Source: Sporosarcina sp. ACRSM | GTDB taxonomy: Bacteria; Bacillota; Bacilli; Bacillales_A; Planococcaceae | DNA: 64,000 nt | Assembly (NCBI RefSeq): GCF_022346545.1 | Contig: NZ_JAKRNU010000004.1 | Coordinates: 1 to 64,000, forward strand | Direction of reading: 5' to 3' | Shown: positions 12,464 to 22,141 of the stretch, one piece after another | Layout: every line of letters begins with the position of its first letter | Position numbering within the stretch: position 1 is the stretch's first letter | The notes under the pieces: model-generated | Database searches by the model: none | The model's input: the letters and a program-made list of their open reading frames with translations, nothing else | What the model was told of the DNA's origin: nothing | Translations under genes and position numbers: made by a program

Positions 12464-13230
12464 CAAGGATGACGAGAAGGGGAGCCACAGTTGAACTGGC
12501 GATCGCATCAGCATTAGAAGCACTCGGCGTAACGCGTGAAGAAGTGGAAGTCGAAGTAATCGATCAAGGGAAAAAAGGATTTCTCGGTTTTGGTGCAAAA
12601 GAGGCTGAAGTGACCGTAACCGTCTTATCTGTGGAGCAACCTTCCGTCCCTGACTCGCTGAACGAAAAAATTGAAATTGGCGAGGAACCGGAACCGACGT
12701 TGAAAACCGAAATGGAAAACGTCCCGGACGAGACAGTTGTGGAGCGAGAGGAACTTCAGGTGGAAGGTTTATCCGATGAAGCAGCTATCCAAGAAACAGC
12801 AAATTATTTACAAGGAATTGCAACCGGTATGGGGATTGATGATCTCCAAATACAACAAACAATGGATGGAAAATACGTTCATTTTCAATTGGAAAGTTCC
12901 AAAGCCGCAATGTTGATAGGAAAAAGGGGACAGACGTTGAACGCCCTTCAGCAATTGGCGCAGCTGATCGCCAACAAATCGACAGCGCAGTTTAAAGTGG
13001 TGCGGATTGATGTAGGAGACTATCGAGAAAGACGTGAACAATCGTTGGAACAACTGGCCGAACGGATGGCGGATAAAGCAGTCCGCACCGGTCGGAAAGT
13101 ACAGCTCGAACCGATGCCGGCTTACGAAAGAAAAGTCATCCACCATGCATTATCCAATCGCTTGGATATTGAAACGTATTCGGAAGGGTCCGATCCGTTC
13201 AGATATCTTATTATCGAAGCTGTTCGTTAA
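12460..13230 (+). CDS. jag: RNA-binding protein Jag (KhpB/EloR)
   Basis: A 256-residue protein with the Jag N-terminal domain (residues ~5-55, KKGFLGFGAKEA), an acidic linker, a KH domain (GKRGQTLNALQQL near residue 160) and an R3H domain at the C-terminus (YERKVIHHAL, GSDPFRYLII). In Firmicutes it acts with KhpA in RNA binding and cell elongation. It overlaps yidC by 4 bp and is followed by a strong terminator. Confidence 0.95.
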   Translation: MTRMTRRGATVELAIASALEALGVTREEVEVEVIDQGKKGFLGFGAKEAEVTVTVLSVEQPSVPDSLNEKIEIGEEPEPTLKTEMENVPDETVVEREELQVEGLSDEAAIQETANYLQGIATGMGIDDLQIQQTMDGKYVHFQLESSKAAMLIGKRGQTLNALQQLAQLIANKSTAQFKVVRIDVGDYRERREQSLEQLAERMADKAVRTGRKVQLEPMPAYERKVIHHALSNRLDIETYSEGSDPFRYLIIEAVR

Positions 13231-13245
13231 ACTTTAATCAAGTTA

Positions 13246-13281
13246 AAACCGCAAAGATGAAATCGTCTTTGCGGTTTTTTG
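13246..13281 (+). terminator. Terminator after jag
   Basis: A stem of about 12 bp (AAACCGCAAAGA with TCTTTGCGGTTT) is followed by six T. Confidence 0.85.
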
Positions 13282-13360
13282 TCGTTTCAGTTCCCACTTG
13301 AAAATTCTATGCTCTTCTATGGAGGCTTGTCTTCCATTGTCCCACAAAACAGTACAAAAC

Positions 13361-13455
13361 TTATCCACAAATTCAAGATTCCGACACTAGGATGATTTGC
13401 CGTTTTGTGTTACTATATTATGTTAGATAGTCATGTCTGAAATGGGTTATCCACA
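13361..13455. promoter_or_regulatory. Two perfect DnaA boxes upstream of mnmE
   Basis: TTATCCACA occurs at 13361-13369 and at 13447-13455, both on the plus strand, in the jag-mnmE gap about 3 kb from oriC. The second box is 30 bp before the mnmE start. They could titrate DnaA or tie mnmE expression to it. Confidence 0.7.
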
Positions 13456-13486
13456 TGTGAGTAACTAAGTCAGGAAGGTGAAGAAC

Positions 13487-14872
13487 GTGCATGTTGATAC
13501 AATAGCTGCAATTTCTACTCCAATGGGAGAAGGTGCAATCGCTATCGTCAGGCTCAGCGGGGACGAAGCAATCCAAATCGCGGATCGCATTTTTCGTTCG
13601 CCGTCGGGGAAAAAGCTGGCTAAAGAACCTTCGCATACGATCCATTACGGACATTTAGCAGATCCCGCTACTGGAGAAATCGTTGAAGAGGTCATGGTCT
13701 CGTTGATGAAAGCGCCGAAGACATTCACGCGTGAAGATGTTGTCGAAGTGAATTGTCACGGAGGTCTTGTCGCTGTCAATCGCGTGCTCCAACTTGTATT
13801 GAAAGAAGGGGCTCGTCTTGCGGAACCAGGCGAATTTACAAAACGTGCCTTTTTGAATGGGCGGGTCGATTTATCGCAAGCAGAGGCAGTCATGGATCTG
13901 ATACGTGCTAAAACGGACCGGGCGATGAATGTCGCACTGAACCAAATGGAAGGAAAGCTATCAAGGCTCATTGGAGAACTGAGACAGGCACTTCTTGAAA
14001 CGTTGGCACAAGTCGAAGTAAACATCGATTACCCAGAGTATGATGATGTCGAGGAAGTGACCATTCCACTCATGATTGAAAAAGGCACATGGGTGCGGGA
14101 TGAAATCGACAAGTTATTACAGACCTCTTCGCAAGGAAAAATATTGCGAGAAGGGCTATCTACCGTTATTATTGGAAGGCCGAACGTAGGCAAATCTTCC
14201 TTATTGAATAGCCTCGTGCAGGAAAATAAAGCAATTGTCACAGACATTGCGGGGACGACACGTGATATTATTGAGGAGTACGTCAATGTACGTGGCGTGC
14301 CACTTCGTCTTGTCGACACGGCTGGAATCCGGGAAACGGAAGATATCGTGGAACGGATCGGTGTTGAAAGGTCTAGACAGGTATTGAAGGAAGCCGATTT
14401 GATTTTACTCGTGCTTAATGGCTCAGAAGCACTTACAATAGAGGACGAAAGACTTTTTGAAGCGGTGTCGGGAATGGATATGATCGTCGTGATCAATAAA
14501 ACCGATCTTCCGCAAAAAATAGATATGCAAAAAGTGAAGGAACTTGCCGGAAATGGCAGGGTCGTCACAACATCCCTGCTGAAAGACGAAGGGGTGGATG
14601 AATTGGAAGAAGCGATCGCCGGACTCTTTTTCGAAGGAAACCTCGAAGCTGGCGACTTCACATATGTTTCAAATGCAAGACATATTGCCTTGTTGCATCA
14701 TGCACGGGCAGCGATTGAAGATGCGATTGGCGCGGCCGAAGCCGGCGTTCCGGTCGATATGATTCAGATCGATGTCACACGAACATGGGAGATCCTCGGT
14801 GAAATTATCGGGGATACTGTCCAAGAAAGTTTGATCAACCAGTTGTTCGCACAATTTTGCCTCGGAAAATAA
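13487..14872 (+). CDS. mnmE: tRNA modification GTPase MnmE
   Basis: MnmE works with MnmG to build the cmnm5 or nm5 group on wobble U34 of tRNAs. I place the start at the GTG at 13487 ([10 protein letters not shown]), 6 bases after AGGAAGGTG; a GTG at 13478 would overlap that site. The 461-residue protein has the formyl-THF-binding N-terminal domain, a helical domain and an inserted G domain ([23 protein letters not shown]). It ends in the conserved CLGK with the essential cysteine. mnmG begins 45 bp downstream. Confidence 0.97.
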   Translation: MHVDTIAAISTPMGEGAIAIVRLSGDEAIQIADRIFRSPSGKKLAKEPSHTIHYGHLADPATGEIVEEVMVSLMKAPKTFTREDVVEVNCHGGLVAVNRVLQLVLKEGARLAEPGEFTKRAFLNGRVDLSQAEAVMDLIRAKTDRAMNVALNQMEGKLSRLIGELRQALLETLAQVEVNIDYPEYDDVEEVTIPLMIEKGTWVRDEIDKLLQTSSQGKILREGLSTVIIGRPNVGKSSLLNSLVQENKAIVTDIAGTTRDIIEEYVNVRGVPLRLVDTAGIRETEDIVERIGVERSRQVLKEADLILLVLNGSEALTIEDERLFEAVSGMDMIVVINKTDLPQKIDMQKVKELAGNGRVVTTSLLKDEGVDELEEAIAGLFFEGNLEAGDFTYVSNARHIALLHHARAAIEDAIGAAEAGVPVDMIQIDVTRTWEILGEIIGDTVQESLINQLFAQFCLGK

Positions 14873-14917
14873 ATGATGTGTCCTTGGAAAATTTATGATA
14901 GAAAGAAGGAAAAGAAC

Positions 14918-16807
14918 ATGCCCAAATACGAAGCAGGCACGTTCGATGTAATTGTCATTGGTGCCGGACATGCCGGCGTAGAGGCGGCGTTGGCGGCAGC
15001 CAAGATGGGAGCATCGACACTTGTACTCACGATGAATCTTGACATGATTGCTTTCATGCCTTGTAATCCATCGCTTGGCGGCCCAGCCAAAGGGATTGTC
15101 GTGCGGGAAATTGACGCACTGGGCGGTGCGATGGGGAAAGTAATTGATAAAACACATATCCAAATGCGGATGTTGAATACAGGAAAAGGACCGGCTGTAC
15201 GGGCACTTCGCGCGCAAGCCGATAAAGTCCTTTACCAGCAAGAAATGAAACGACTTCTGGAAGAGCAAGAAAACTTGACGCTCCATCAAGGTGTCGTGGA
15301 AGAATTGATTGTTGAAAATGATGAAGTGACCGGAGTGATTACACAAGTAGGGGCCATATACCATGCGAAAACAGTCATCGTGACGACAGGTACGTTCCTA
15401 CGCGGTGAAATCATCATCGGTGATTTGAAATATTCCAGTGGACCGAATAACCAAATGCCGTCCATTCGATTGGCGGATAGTATCCGTGAGCTTGGATTTG
15501 ACATGGTCCGTTTTAAAACAGGTACACCTCCACGTATTAATAGTAATACGATCGATTACAGCAAAACGGAAATCCAACCGGGAGATGATGTTCCACGGGC
15601 GTTCAGTTATGAAACGACGGAGTTCATCATGGATCAATTGCCTTGTTGGCTAACTTATACTTCTCCAAAAACACATGAAATTATTAATGAAAACCTTCAT
15701 TTGTCGCCGATGTATTCCGGCATGATCAAAGGAAAAGGACCGCGTTATTGTCCGTCCATTGAAGATAAGATTGTTCGCTTTGCCGACAAATCACGCCATC
15801 AGATCTTCCTTGAACCTGAAGGACGGAATACGAAAGAAGTCTATGTTCAAGGGCTATCGACAAGCTTGCCTGAACATGTACAGAAAAGACTGATCGAAAG
15901 TGTGCCAGGTCTTGAAAAAGCGGAAATGATGCGTGCAGGTTATGCAATTGAGTATGATGCGATTGTCCCAACGCAATTATGGCCGACACTTGAAACGAAA
16001 AAAATTCGTAATTTGTATACTGCAGGTCAACTGAACGGTACATCTGGTTACGAAGAGGCGGCAGCACAAGGCATTATGGCTGGTATTAACGCAGCAGCAC
16101 GTGTACTTGGAAAAGAAGAATGCATTCTAGGACGCGCAGATGCCTATATCGGTGTCTTGATTGATGACCTTGTGACAAAAGGAACAAGTGAGCCGTACAG
16201 ATTGCTGACATCACGTGCGGAGTATCGATTGTTATTGCGCCATGATAACGCAGACCTCCGTTTAACGGAAATTGGCCATGAACTTGGGCTTATCAGTGAA
16301 GAACGCTATCAGGCTTATGTGATCAAAAAACAACAGATCGAAGAAGAAGTCGACAGATTGCGTCAAGTAACGATCAAGCCTAACGAACAGGTTCAGGAAA
16401 TCATTCGTGAAACCGAAGGCACGGAAATAAGAGAACCGATGAAAGCGGCTGATCTTCTCAAACGTCCGGAAATGAAATACGATCAAATTGAACGGATTGT
16501 CCCGCCAACGGAAAAGCTATCCGCAGAAGTGGAAGAGCAAGTGGAGATTTTCATCAAATATGAAGGTTATATTGAAAAATCCATGCAACAAGTCGAAAAG
16601 ATGAAGAAGATGGAAAACAAAAAGATACCGGAAGACATTGATTATCATGCCATTTCAGGTATTGCAACAGAGGCGAAAATGATGCTGAGCGAAGTAAGAC
16701 CATTGTCCATCGCGCAGGCATCTCGTATATCAGGCGTTAATCCTGCCGATATTTCCATTCTCCTTGTGTATATCGAGCAAGGTAGAATTGCAAAAATATC
16801 AGGCTAA
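14918..16807 (+). CDS. mnmG: tRNA modification enzyme MnmG (GidA)
   Basis: The FAD-dependent partner of MnmE. It starts at the ATG at 14918 ([11 protein letters not shown]) after AAGGAAAAG; the upstream in-frame ATG lacks a binding site and adds an atypical tail. The 629-residue protein has the FAD-binding [17 protein letters not shown] at the N-terminus, and the family signatures GPKGP-like ([17 protein letters not shown]) and [13 protein letters not shown]. Confidence 0.97.
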   Translation: MPKYEAGTFDVIVIGAGHAGVEAALAAAKMGASTLVLTMNLDMIAFMPCNPSLGGPAKGIVVREIDALGGAMGKVIDKTHIQMRMLNTGKGPAVRALRAQADKVLYQQEMKRLLEEQENLTLHQGVVEELIVENDEVTGVITQVGAIYHAKTVIVTTGTFLRGEIIIGDLKYSSGPNNQMPSIRLADSIRELGFDMVRFKTGTPPRINSNTIDYSKTEIQPGDDVPRAFSYETTEFIMDQLPCWLTYTSPKTHEIINENLHLSPMYSGMIKGKGPRYCPSIEDKIVRFADKSRHQIFLEPEGRNTKEVYVQGLSTSLPEHVQKRLIESVPGLEKAEMMRAGYAIEYDAIVPTQLWPTLETKKIRNLYTAGQLNGTSGYEEAAAQGIMAGINAAARVLGKEECILGRADAYIGVLIDDLVTKGTSEPYRLLTSRAEYRLLLRHDNADLRLTEIGHELGLISEERYQAYVIKKQQIEEEVDRLRQVTIKPNEQVQEIIRETEGTEIREPMKAADLLKRPEMKYDQIERIVPPTEKLSAEVEEQVEIFIKYEGYIEKSMQQVEKMKKMENKKIPEDIDYHAISGIATEAKMMLSEVRPLSIAQASRISGVNPADISILLVYIEQGRIAKISG

Positions 16808-16818
16808 GGCGGTTTAAG

Positions 16819-16851
16819 CTGATGCGGATTTCGTGTCCGCATCAGTTTTTT
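16819..16851 (+). terminator. Terminator after mnmG
   Basis: A 10-bp stem CTGATGCGGA / TCCGCATCAG (16819-16828 with 16836-16845) is followed by a run of T. Confidence 0.85.
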
Positions 16852-16856
16852 AACTA

Positions 16857-17111
16857 TACGCTTTTCTATTGTCTAGGCTTCAGGCGTCAGCCCTTCAGGG
16901 TCACAAGTCATTTGGCCGTGGGGACTAAAGTACGCCTCCTCGCAAATTGCCTTGTGCCTGTCGGGGCTAAACGGCGCCTTACGCTTTTCTATTGTCCGGT
17001 CTTAGGTGTCAGATACTCGGGTCATAAGTCATTCCGGCTATACGACAAAAAACATCGTATTTCCGGTCTGTCTTATGCCTATCGCATCTAACCGGCCACT
17101 TACGCTTTTCT
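16857..17111 (+). repeat. Two tandem copies of a ~122-bp intergenic repeat
   Basis: The box TACGCTTTTCT occurs at 16857, 16980 and 17101, bounding two units of 123 and 121 bp. The units share CTATTGTC at the start, a central GGGTCA(C/T)AAGTCATT, and CTT(G/A)TGCCT near the end, while other parts differ. Each unit can fold into a large imperfect hairpin. Similar elements occur between genes in Bacillus-related genomes, to my recollection. It fills the mnmG-rsmG gap, and an open frame across it has no ribosome-binding site. Confidence 0.75.
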
Positions 17112-17131
17112 AAATTTGGAGGAGATATTGA

Positions 17132-17845
17132 TTGAATGAGGAGCAGTTTATCCTAGGATTGAAAGAACATGGAATTGAATTAAGTGACAAACAACAAGAA
17201 CAATTCAGACAGTATTTTGAACTTCTGGTAGAATGGAATGAAAAGATGAATCTGACGGCGATCACAGATGCACCGTCCGTCTATTTAAAACATTTCTATG
17301 ATTCGATTACTGCTGCTTTTTACGTTGACTTAAATGGTCCCAAAACCATTTGTGATGTAGGGGCAGGGGCTGGTTTCCCAAGTATTCCATTGAAAATCTG
17401 TTTTCCAGAACTTCATGTGACAATTGTAGACTCATTGAATAAACGAATCGGTTTTCTCGAACATCTTGCGACTGCGTTACAGTTGGAAAACGTGCATTTT
17501 GTCCATAATCGTGCGGAAGAATTCGGTCAAAATGCAGCGTATCGGGAAAAATTTGATATTGTTACTGCGCGTGCAGTGGCACGTCTTTCTGTGCTTGCGG
17601 AATTATGTGTTCCACTCGTCAAAAAAGGTGGAATCTTCATTTCCATGAAAGGAGCAGCTGCCGAAGATGAATTGGCAGATGCAAAAAAAGCGCTTTCCGT
17701 TCTCGGTGCCGTCATTAAAGAGGAGCATTCATTCACGTTGCCGATTGAGAATAGTGAACGGAGTATCTTTGTTTTTGATAAGGAGAAAAACACACCTAAA
17801 AAGTATCCTAGAAAACCTGGTGTTCCGAATAAGTCACCAATCTAA
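17132..17845 (+). CDS. rsmG: 16S rRNA 7-methylguanosine methyltransferase RsmG (GidB)
   Basis: RsmG methylates N7 of G527 in 16S rRNA with S-adenosylmethionine. The 237-residue protein starts at the TTG at 17132, 8 bases after GGAGGA. The N-terminus has [10 protein letters not shown] and the SAM motif is [15 protein letters not shown], with TARAVARL further on. It lies downstream of a repeat region, separated from mnmG. Confidence 0.96.
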   Translation: MNEEQFILGLKEHGIELSDKQQEQFRQYFELLVEWNEKMNLTAITDAPSVYLKHFYDSITAAFYVDLNGPKTICDVGAGAGFPSIPLKICFPELHVTIVDSLNKRIGFLEHLATALQLENVHFVHNRAEEFGQNAAYREKFDIVTARAVARLSVLAELCVPLVKKGGIFISMKGAAAEDELADAKKALSVLGAVIKEEHSFTLPIENSERSIFVFDKEKNTPKKYPRKPGVPNKSPI

Positions 17846-17949
17846 TTACTTATGCCACTGTATAAGTGCATCTAGATTTTGAATTGGGCAAAGCTCGTGC
17901 TTAGTCTCGGGCGCCCAATGTTTTTGGGTGATTAACTCCTTTCAAAAAC

Positions 17950-17965
17950 TGTTCCACGTGGAACA
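17950..17965. promoter_or_regulatory. parS site upstream of noc
   Basis: TGTTCCACGTGGAACA is a perfect 16-bp palindrome one base from the B. subtilis parS consensus. It would be bound by Spo0J (ParB) and may also serve noc regulation. Confidence 0.9.
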
Positions 17966-18028
17966 ATGGACCTAGCGGATACATGATGAATGAAATTAGG
18001 AAGCAGTCTTGAAAAGGTGGTGCCGGGA

Positions 18029-18895
18029 ATGAAAAGTCCTTTTTCACGTTTTTTTGGAGGTGGAGAGAAAGAAGTTGATCCACTAGCAAGTGAAGCGAAT
18101 CATCACGAAAAAATTGTACAAGTCAAAATAGAAGAGATTAGACCGAATAAATACCAACCGCGAACAGTATTCTCGGAAGAAAAAATTGAGGAACTTGCAA
18201 GGACGATCCATACCCATGGTGTCATCCAACCGATTGTCATTCGAAGTGTTGACACGGATTCCTATGAAATCATCGCGGGGGAACGCCGATATCGTGCGAT
18301 GAAAAAATTGGGTTGGGCAGAAGTGCCTTCAATTATTCGAGAACTTGATGATAAAGAAACCGCGTCCATTGCATTGATAGAAAACTTACAACGAGAAGAA
18401 TTGACGGCGATAGAAGAAGCCTATGCCTATGAAAAACTATTGGAACTTCACGGATTGACACAGGAAGCATTGGCACAAAGGCTCGGAAAGGGTCAGTCGA
18501 CTGTAGCGAATAAGCTGCGCTTACTCAAACTTCCTGAAACGATAAAAGATGCAATCTTACGCAAAGAAATTTCTGAAAGACATGCGAGAGCACTTATCCC
18601 TATCAAAGATGATGAATTGCAACAAAAACTGCATCAGGAAATCATTGAGGAGCAGTTAAATGTCAAGCAGCTTGAAGCAAGAATCGAACAATTACTGAAC
18701 CCGGAAGAAGAAGTCGTCAAAGAGAAAAAGAGAGCGCCAAAAAGGAAGTCGGTCAGCAAAGATGTCCGAATTGCGCTCAATACGATCCGACAATCACTTG
18801 TTCTCGTTACTAAAAGTGGAATCGATGTCAAAACAGAAGAAGAAGACGCTGAAGATTTTTATACGATCACGGTTAAAATACCGAAAAAGAAATAA
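18029..18895 (+). CDS. noc: Nucleoid occlusion protein Noc
   Basis: Noc is a ParB-like CTP-dependent DNA-binding protein that blocks division over the nucleoid. The start is the ATG at 18029 ([14 protein letters not shown]) after AAGGTGG, giving 288 residues; its N-terminal amphipathic membrane-targeting helix is like that of B. subtilis Noc. The ParB motifs [13 protein letters not shown] and [12 protein letters not shown] and the helix-turn-helix [19 protein letters not shown] are clear. The recognition part is Noc-type (KGQST), unlike the Spo0J protein encoded nearby. A perfect Noc target site lies at 33574. Confidence 0.95.
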   Translation: MKSPFSRFFGGGEKEVDPLASEANHHEKIVQVKIEEIRPNKYQPRTVFSEEKIEELARTIHTHGVIQPIVIRSVDTDSYEIIAGERRYRAMKKLGWAEVPSIIRELDDKETASIALIENLQREELTAIEEAYAYEKLLELHGLTQEALAQRLGKGQSTVANKLRLLKLPETIKDAILRKEISERHARALIPIKDDELQQKLHQEIIEEQLNVKQLEARIEQLLNPEEEVVKEKKRAPKRKSVSKDVRIALNTIRQSLVLVTKSGIDVKTEEEDAEDFYTITVKIPKKK

Positions 18896-18900
18896 TTTGA

Positions 18901-18929
18901 AACTCTTGCTTTGAAGCAGGAGTTTTTTT
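18901..18929 (+). terminator. Terminator after noc
   Basis: An 11-bp stem with one mismatch (18901-18911 with 18914-18924) is followed by seven T. Confidence 0.75.
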
Positions 18930-19014
18930 CACATACGCATAAAAATATAGAATGTGTTGTGAGACGATGGAAGCGTTGTTTCCTATACATAACTCTCCAC
19001 AACATCCTTATTTT

Positions 19015-19043
19015 TTGATAAACTAGAAGTTGTCCGATATAAC
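19015..19043 (+). promoter_or_regulatory. soj-spo0J promoter
   Basis: TTGATA (19015-19020), a 17-nt spacer and TATAAC (19038-19043) lie about 80 bp before soj. Confidence 0.65.
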
Positions 19044-19125
19044 TGAATAGAAATTACGAATATCAGAATTTAACGATAGTTTGAGATCTTATCCTTTTCA
19101 GAAGAAGTGAAAGCGGGTGGAAGTT

Positions 19126-19887
19126 TTGAGTAGAATAATAGCGGTCGCTAACCAAAAGGGAGGCGTCGGTAAAACAACAACATCCGTCAATCTAAGTGCT
19201 TGCCTTGCCCATATAGGCAAAAAAGTCCTTTTAATTGATACAGATCCACAAGGGAATGCAACAAGTGGGGTCGGCGTGAACAAAGGTGACGTTCAAAAAT
19301 GCATCTACGATATTTTGATTGATGACGCTGATGTCCATGAAGTGATCCGGAAGACGAAAGTGGAGAACTTGGACATTATACCAGCCACGATTTCGTTAGC
19401 CGGTGCAGAAATTGAACTTGTTTCAACGATTTCAAGAGAAGTGAGGATGAAACATGCCATCCAGGAAGTGAAGGATCGGTATGATTATATCATTATCGAT
19501 TGTCCACCATCGCTCGGGTTATTGACGATCAATGCGTTGACGGCATCCGATTCGATCCTGATTCCGGTGCAATGCGAATATTACGCATTGGAAGGATTGA
19601 GTCAGCTACTCAGTACAATTCGGCTCGTACAAAAGCATTTGAATGAATATTTGACGATCGATGGCGTTTTGCTCACAATGTTCGATGCGAGGACAAATTT
19701 AGGTATCCAAGTGATTGATGAAGTGAAAAAGTATTTTCAAGATAAAGTGTACAGAACAATTATTCCACGGAATGTACGGCTGAGTGAGGCTCCAAGTCAT
19801 GGAGAACCGATCATTATATATGATGCAAGGTCTCGGGGGGCGGAAGTCTATTTAGAGTTGGCAAAGGAAGTGGTGCACAATGAGTAG
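19126..19887 (+). CDS. soj: ParA-family ATPase Soj
   Basis: Soj is a Walker-type ATPase that works with Spo0J in origin segregation and regulates DnaA. I prefer the TTG at 19126 (MSRIIAVANQ), 6 bases after GGGTGG; a GTG at 19117 is the alternative. The 253-residue protein has the deviant Walker A KGGVGKTT, Walker B IIIDCPPS and DTDPQGNATSG. It overlaps spo0J by 8 bp. Confidence 0.97.
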   Translation: MSRIIAVANQKGGVGKTTTSVNLSACLAHIGKKVLLIDTDPQGNATSGVGVNKGDVQKCIYDILIDDADVHEVIRKTKVENLDIIPATISLAGAEIELVSTISREVRMKHAIQEVKDRYDYIIIDCPPSLGLLTINALTASDSILIPVQCEYYALEGLSQLLSTIRLVQKHLNEYLTIDGVLLTMFDARTNLGIQVIDEVKKYFQDKVYRTIIPRNVRLSEAPSHGEPIIIYDARSRGAEVYLELAKEVVHNE

Positions 19888-20719
19888 GGGTCTCGGAAAA
19901 GGTTTGAATGCCTTATTTCCTGGGGAGTCACTGTCCAAAGCAGAGTCTGTCGAAAAAATTCATGTGAAAAGCATTAAAGCAAATCCATACCAACCTCGAA
20001 AAATATTTGATGAAGTAGCCATTCAAGAACTGAGCGCTTCCATAAAAGAGCACGGAATTCTTCAACCGATCATTTTACGAAAGAAAGGTACAACTTATGA
20101 AATCGTCGTTGGTGAAAGACGTTTCAGGGCGGCACAACTGGCAGGCCTGGATGAAATTCCGGCAGTTGTGCGCAGTTTGACGGATGAAGAAACAATGGAG
20201 CTGGCAATCCTTGAAAACTTGCAACGCGAAGATTTGACGCCGATTGAAGAAGCGGAAGCGTACCATAGTTTGATGGAAAACTTGAAATTGACGCAAGAAC
20301 AACTTGCCTTCAGGTTAGGTAAAAGCCGCCCACATATTGCGAATCATGTCCGTTTACTAACATTACCTGAAAAAGTTCGAAACTATATTTCTGAAGGTAA
20401 GCTGTCAATGGGGCATGGCAGAACGTTGCTAGGATTGCGTAAAAAAGAAAAAATTGCTTTACTCGCGGAACAGGTTTTAAAGGACGGGTTAAATGTCCGT
20501 CAGCTTGAAAAATTAGTACAAAAGTTGAATGAAGATGTTCCACGTGAAACAAAAAAAGAGAAGAAGCCCGATTTGTTTTTAGCGGAAAGGGAAGCGAATT
20601 TACGAGACTATTTCGGGACAAATGTGACGATAAAAAAAGCAAAGAATAAAGGGAAGATCGAAATCGAGTTTTTCTCTGAGGATGATCTTGAACGTATATT
20701 GGAGTTATTGAATGAATAA
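19880..20719 (+). CDS. spo0J: Chromosome-partitioning protein Spo0J (ParB)
   Basis: Spo0J binds parS, spreads as a CTP clamp and loads SMC. The 279-residue protein starts MSRGLGKGLNALFPG, the usual Soj-interacting N-terminus. It has the CTP-binding GERRFRAAQLAGL and ENLQREDLTPIEEA motifs and the helix-turn-helix LAFRLGKSRPHIANHVRLL. A perfect parS lies inside the gene, as in B. subtilis. Confidence 0.97.
   Translation: MSRGLGKGLNALFPGESLSKAESVEKIHVKSIKANPYQPRKIFDEVAIQELSASIKEHGILQPIILRKKGTTYEIVVGERRFRAAQLAGLDEIPAVVRSLTDEETMELAILENLQREDLTPIEEAEAYHSLMENLKLTQEQLAFRLGKSRPHIANHVRLLTLPEKVRNYISEGKLSMGHGRTLLGLRKKEKIALLAEQVLKDGLNVRQLEKLVQKLNEDVPRETKKEKKPDLFLAEREANLRDYFGTNVTIKKAKNKGKIEIEFFSEDDLERILELLNE
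20536..20551. promoter_or_regulatory. parS site inside spo0J
   Basis: TGTTCCACGTGAAACA matches the B. subtilis parS consensus exactly and sits at the same place within spo0J as in that species. Confidence 0.95.
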
Positions 20720-20721
20720 GT

Positions 20722-20764
20722 AAATACCTATTTTGCTCTTACAGCAAAATAGGTATTATTTTTA
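20722..20764 (+). terminator. Terminator after spo0J
   Basis: A long A/T-rich stem (AAATACCTATTTTGCT with AGCAAAATAGGTATT) is followed by ATTTTT. Confidence 0.8.
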
Positions 20765-20803
20765 ACTTGCTTCATGTTGGGGCAAGTAGATCGAGGTGAT
20801 GGC

Positions 20804-21508
20804 ATGGTATTATTCGGAACGATTGTGAATGCCATCTTAATTATAATAGGGGCGTTTATCGGGCGTTTTTTACATAATATACCGGAGCGGATGAAGGAAA
20901 CGGTTATGTATGGAATCGGGCTTGCCGTAGCTGTTATTGGCATTCAAATGACATTCGAGAGCACACAGGTGTTGATTGTCATTATTAGCATCGTGCTTGG
21001 TGCAATTATTGGCGAATGGATAGATCTGGATCAGAAAGTGAATGCTCTTGGACAATGGATTGAAAGGAAAATGCCAGTCAATCGGAAAGGGCCTGGTATT
21101 GCGCAAGGGTTTGTGACAGCAACACTCATTTTCGTCGTCGGTTCAATGGCGATAATCGGAGCAATCGACAGTGGACTTAGAAATGATCATGATGTCCTAG
21201 TCATGAAGGGAATCATTGATGGATTTACAGCGATCATTTTAAGTTCAACACTTGGAATCGGCGTCGCTTTCGCAGCCTTACCTGTATTTCTATACCAAGG
21301 AATCATTACGCTATTTTCTACACAGATCAGTCGCTTCATTCCAGATGAATTGTTGAATTTCTTCATCACAGAAATGACCGCGACTGGCGGATTGATGATT
21401 TTAGCCATAGGGCTAAATCTGATTGGACTGACTAAAATACGGGTCGCCAATTTAATACCGGGCATTTTAGTTGTGGGACTTGTGGTGACGATTATCCATA
21501 TTATTTGA
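20804..21508 (+). CDS. DUF554 membrane protein
   Basis: A 234-residue integral membrane protein with about seven hydrophobic segments, including GTIVNAILIIIGAFIGRFL and VLIVIISIVLGAIIGEWIDL, typical of the DUF554 (YdfK-like) family of unknown function. The start is the ATG at 20804 after GAGGTGA. It follows soj-spo0J after a terminator. Its 3' end overlaps the convergent yyaC gene by 42 bp, so the two transcripts would be antisense at their ends. Confidence 0.85.
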   Translation: MVLFGTIVNAILIIIGAFIGRFLHNIPERMKETVMYGIGLAVAVIGIQMTFESTQVLIVIISIVLGAIIGEWIDLDQKVNALGQWIERKMPVNRKGPGIAQGFVTATLIFVVGSMAIIGAIDSGLRNDHDVLVMKGIIDGFTAIILSSTLGIGVAFAALPVFLYQGIITLFSTQISRFIPDELLNFFITEMTATGGLMILAIGLNLIGLTKIRVANLIPGILVVGLVVTIIHII

Positions 21509-22060
21509 TCGTGTTCGACTGTAAGCAAGTTGCAGCGCACGGGCTACAATTCGGCTCATCTCAAATGGAAGATGCAGTCGTGTACTTTGAAGAACAGCAT
21601 GTTCCATGAAGCCGGCTATGTTGACAATTCCTTTAATGGATACATCGCCAACAGGAGGCAATTTTTTGCCGACTGCTTTCCCGGGATGAATCGGTCCACT
21701 ATGGAACAGCAATTGGCCAACAGAGCTTCCTTGTCCTAGGCATGCATCGATGGCTACGATGAAAGCTGTTGGAGAAGAATGTCGTGTTTCTTCAATTTGT
21801 TGTTGTAAATTGAGGGCATGCAATGGGTTTTCCAATGTCCCGATAACGGGAAAAGGGAATAAAGGAGATTCGGTAAGATGAGAGCCGGTTAAAGGCCCAA
21901 GTGCGTCTCCAGTAGAACGATCGGTTCCAATGCAGTAGAAAATGAGTTCATGCGATGCAAATGGAATGTGTTGAAGGAATAGTGAACTTAATTTCCAAAC
22001 GACACCGGTTTCTTTATAATGGATACGGTAATCATAAGTGGTAGGAAGTGCAGTTCGCAT
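21467..22060 (-). CDS. yyaC: Spore protease-like protein YyaC
   Basis: A 197-residue member of the DUF1256/YyaC family, related in fold to the germination protease GPR. The core IFYCIGTDRSTGDALGPLTG and DACLGQ with GDVSIKGIVNI are characteristic. Its presence next to spo0J is conserved in spore formers and supports an endospore-forming host. It is one of the few genes against the fork on the right arm, and its end overlaps the DUF554 gene. Confidence 0.88.
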   Translation of the reverse strand: MRTALPTTYDYRIHYKETGVVWKLSSLFLQHIPFASHELIFYCIGTDRSTGDALGPLTGSHLTESPLFPFPVIGTLENPLHALNLQQQIEETRHSSPTAFIVAIDACLGQGSSVGQLLFHSGPIHPGKAVGKKLPPVGDVSIKGIVNIAGFMEHAVLQSTRLHLPFEMSRIVARALQLAYSRTRSNNMDNRHHKSHN

Positions 22061-22141
22061 GAGAAAAACTCCATTTCATTAGTATGATGTATGACTCAAT
22101 ATACGCATGAATCGTCGTAATTATACGGAAGGTGGGCAAAA

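Noticed and set aside
16822-17091. Open reading frame over the repeat before rsmG
   Set aside because: It lies in non-coding repeat DNA, begins inside the mnmG terminator and has no binding site.
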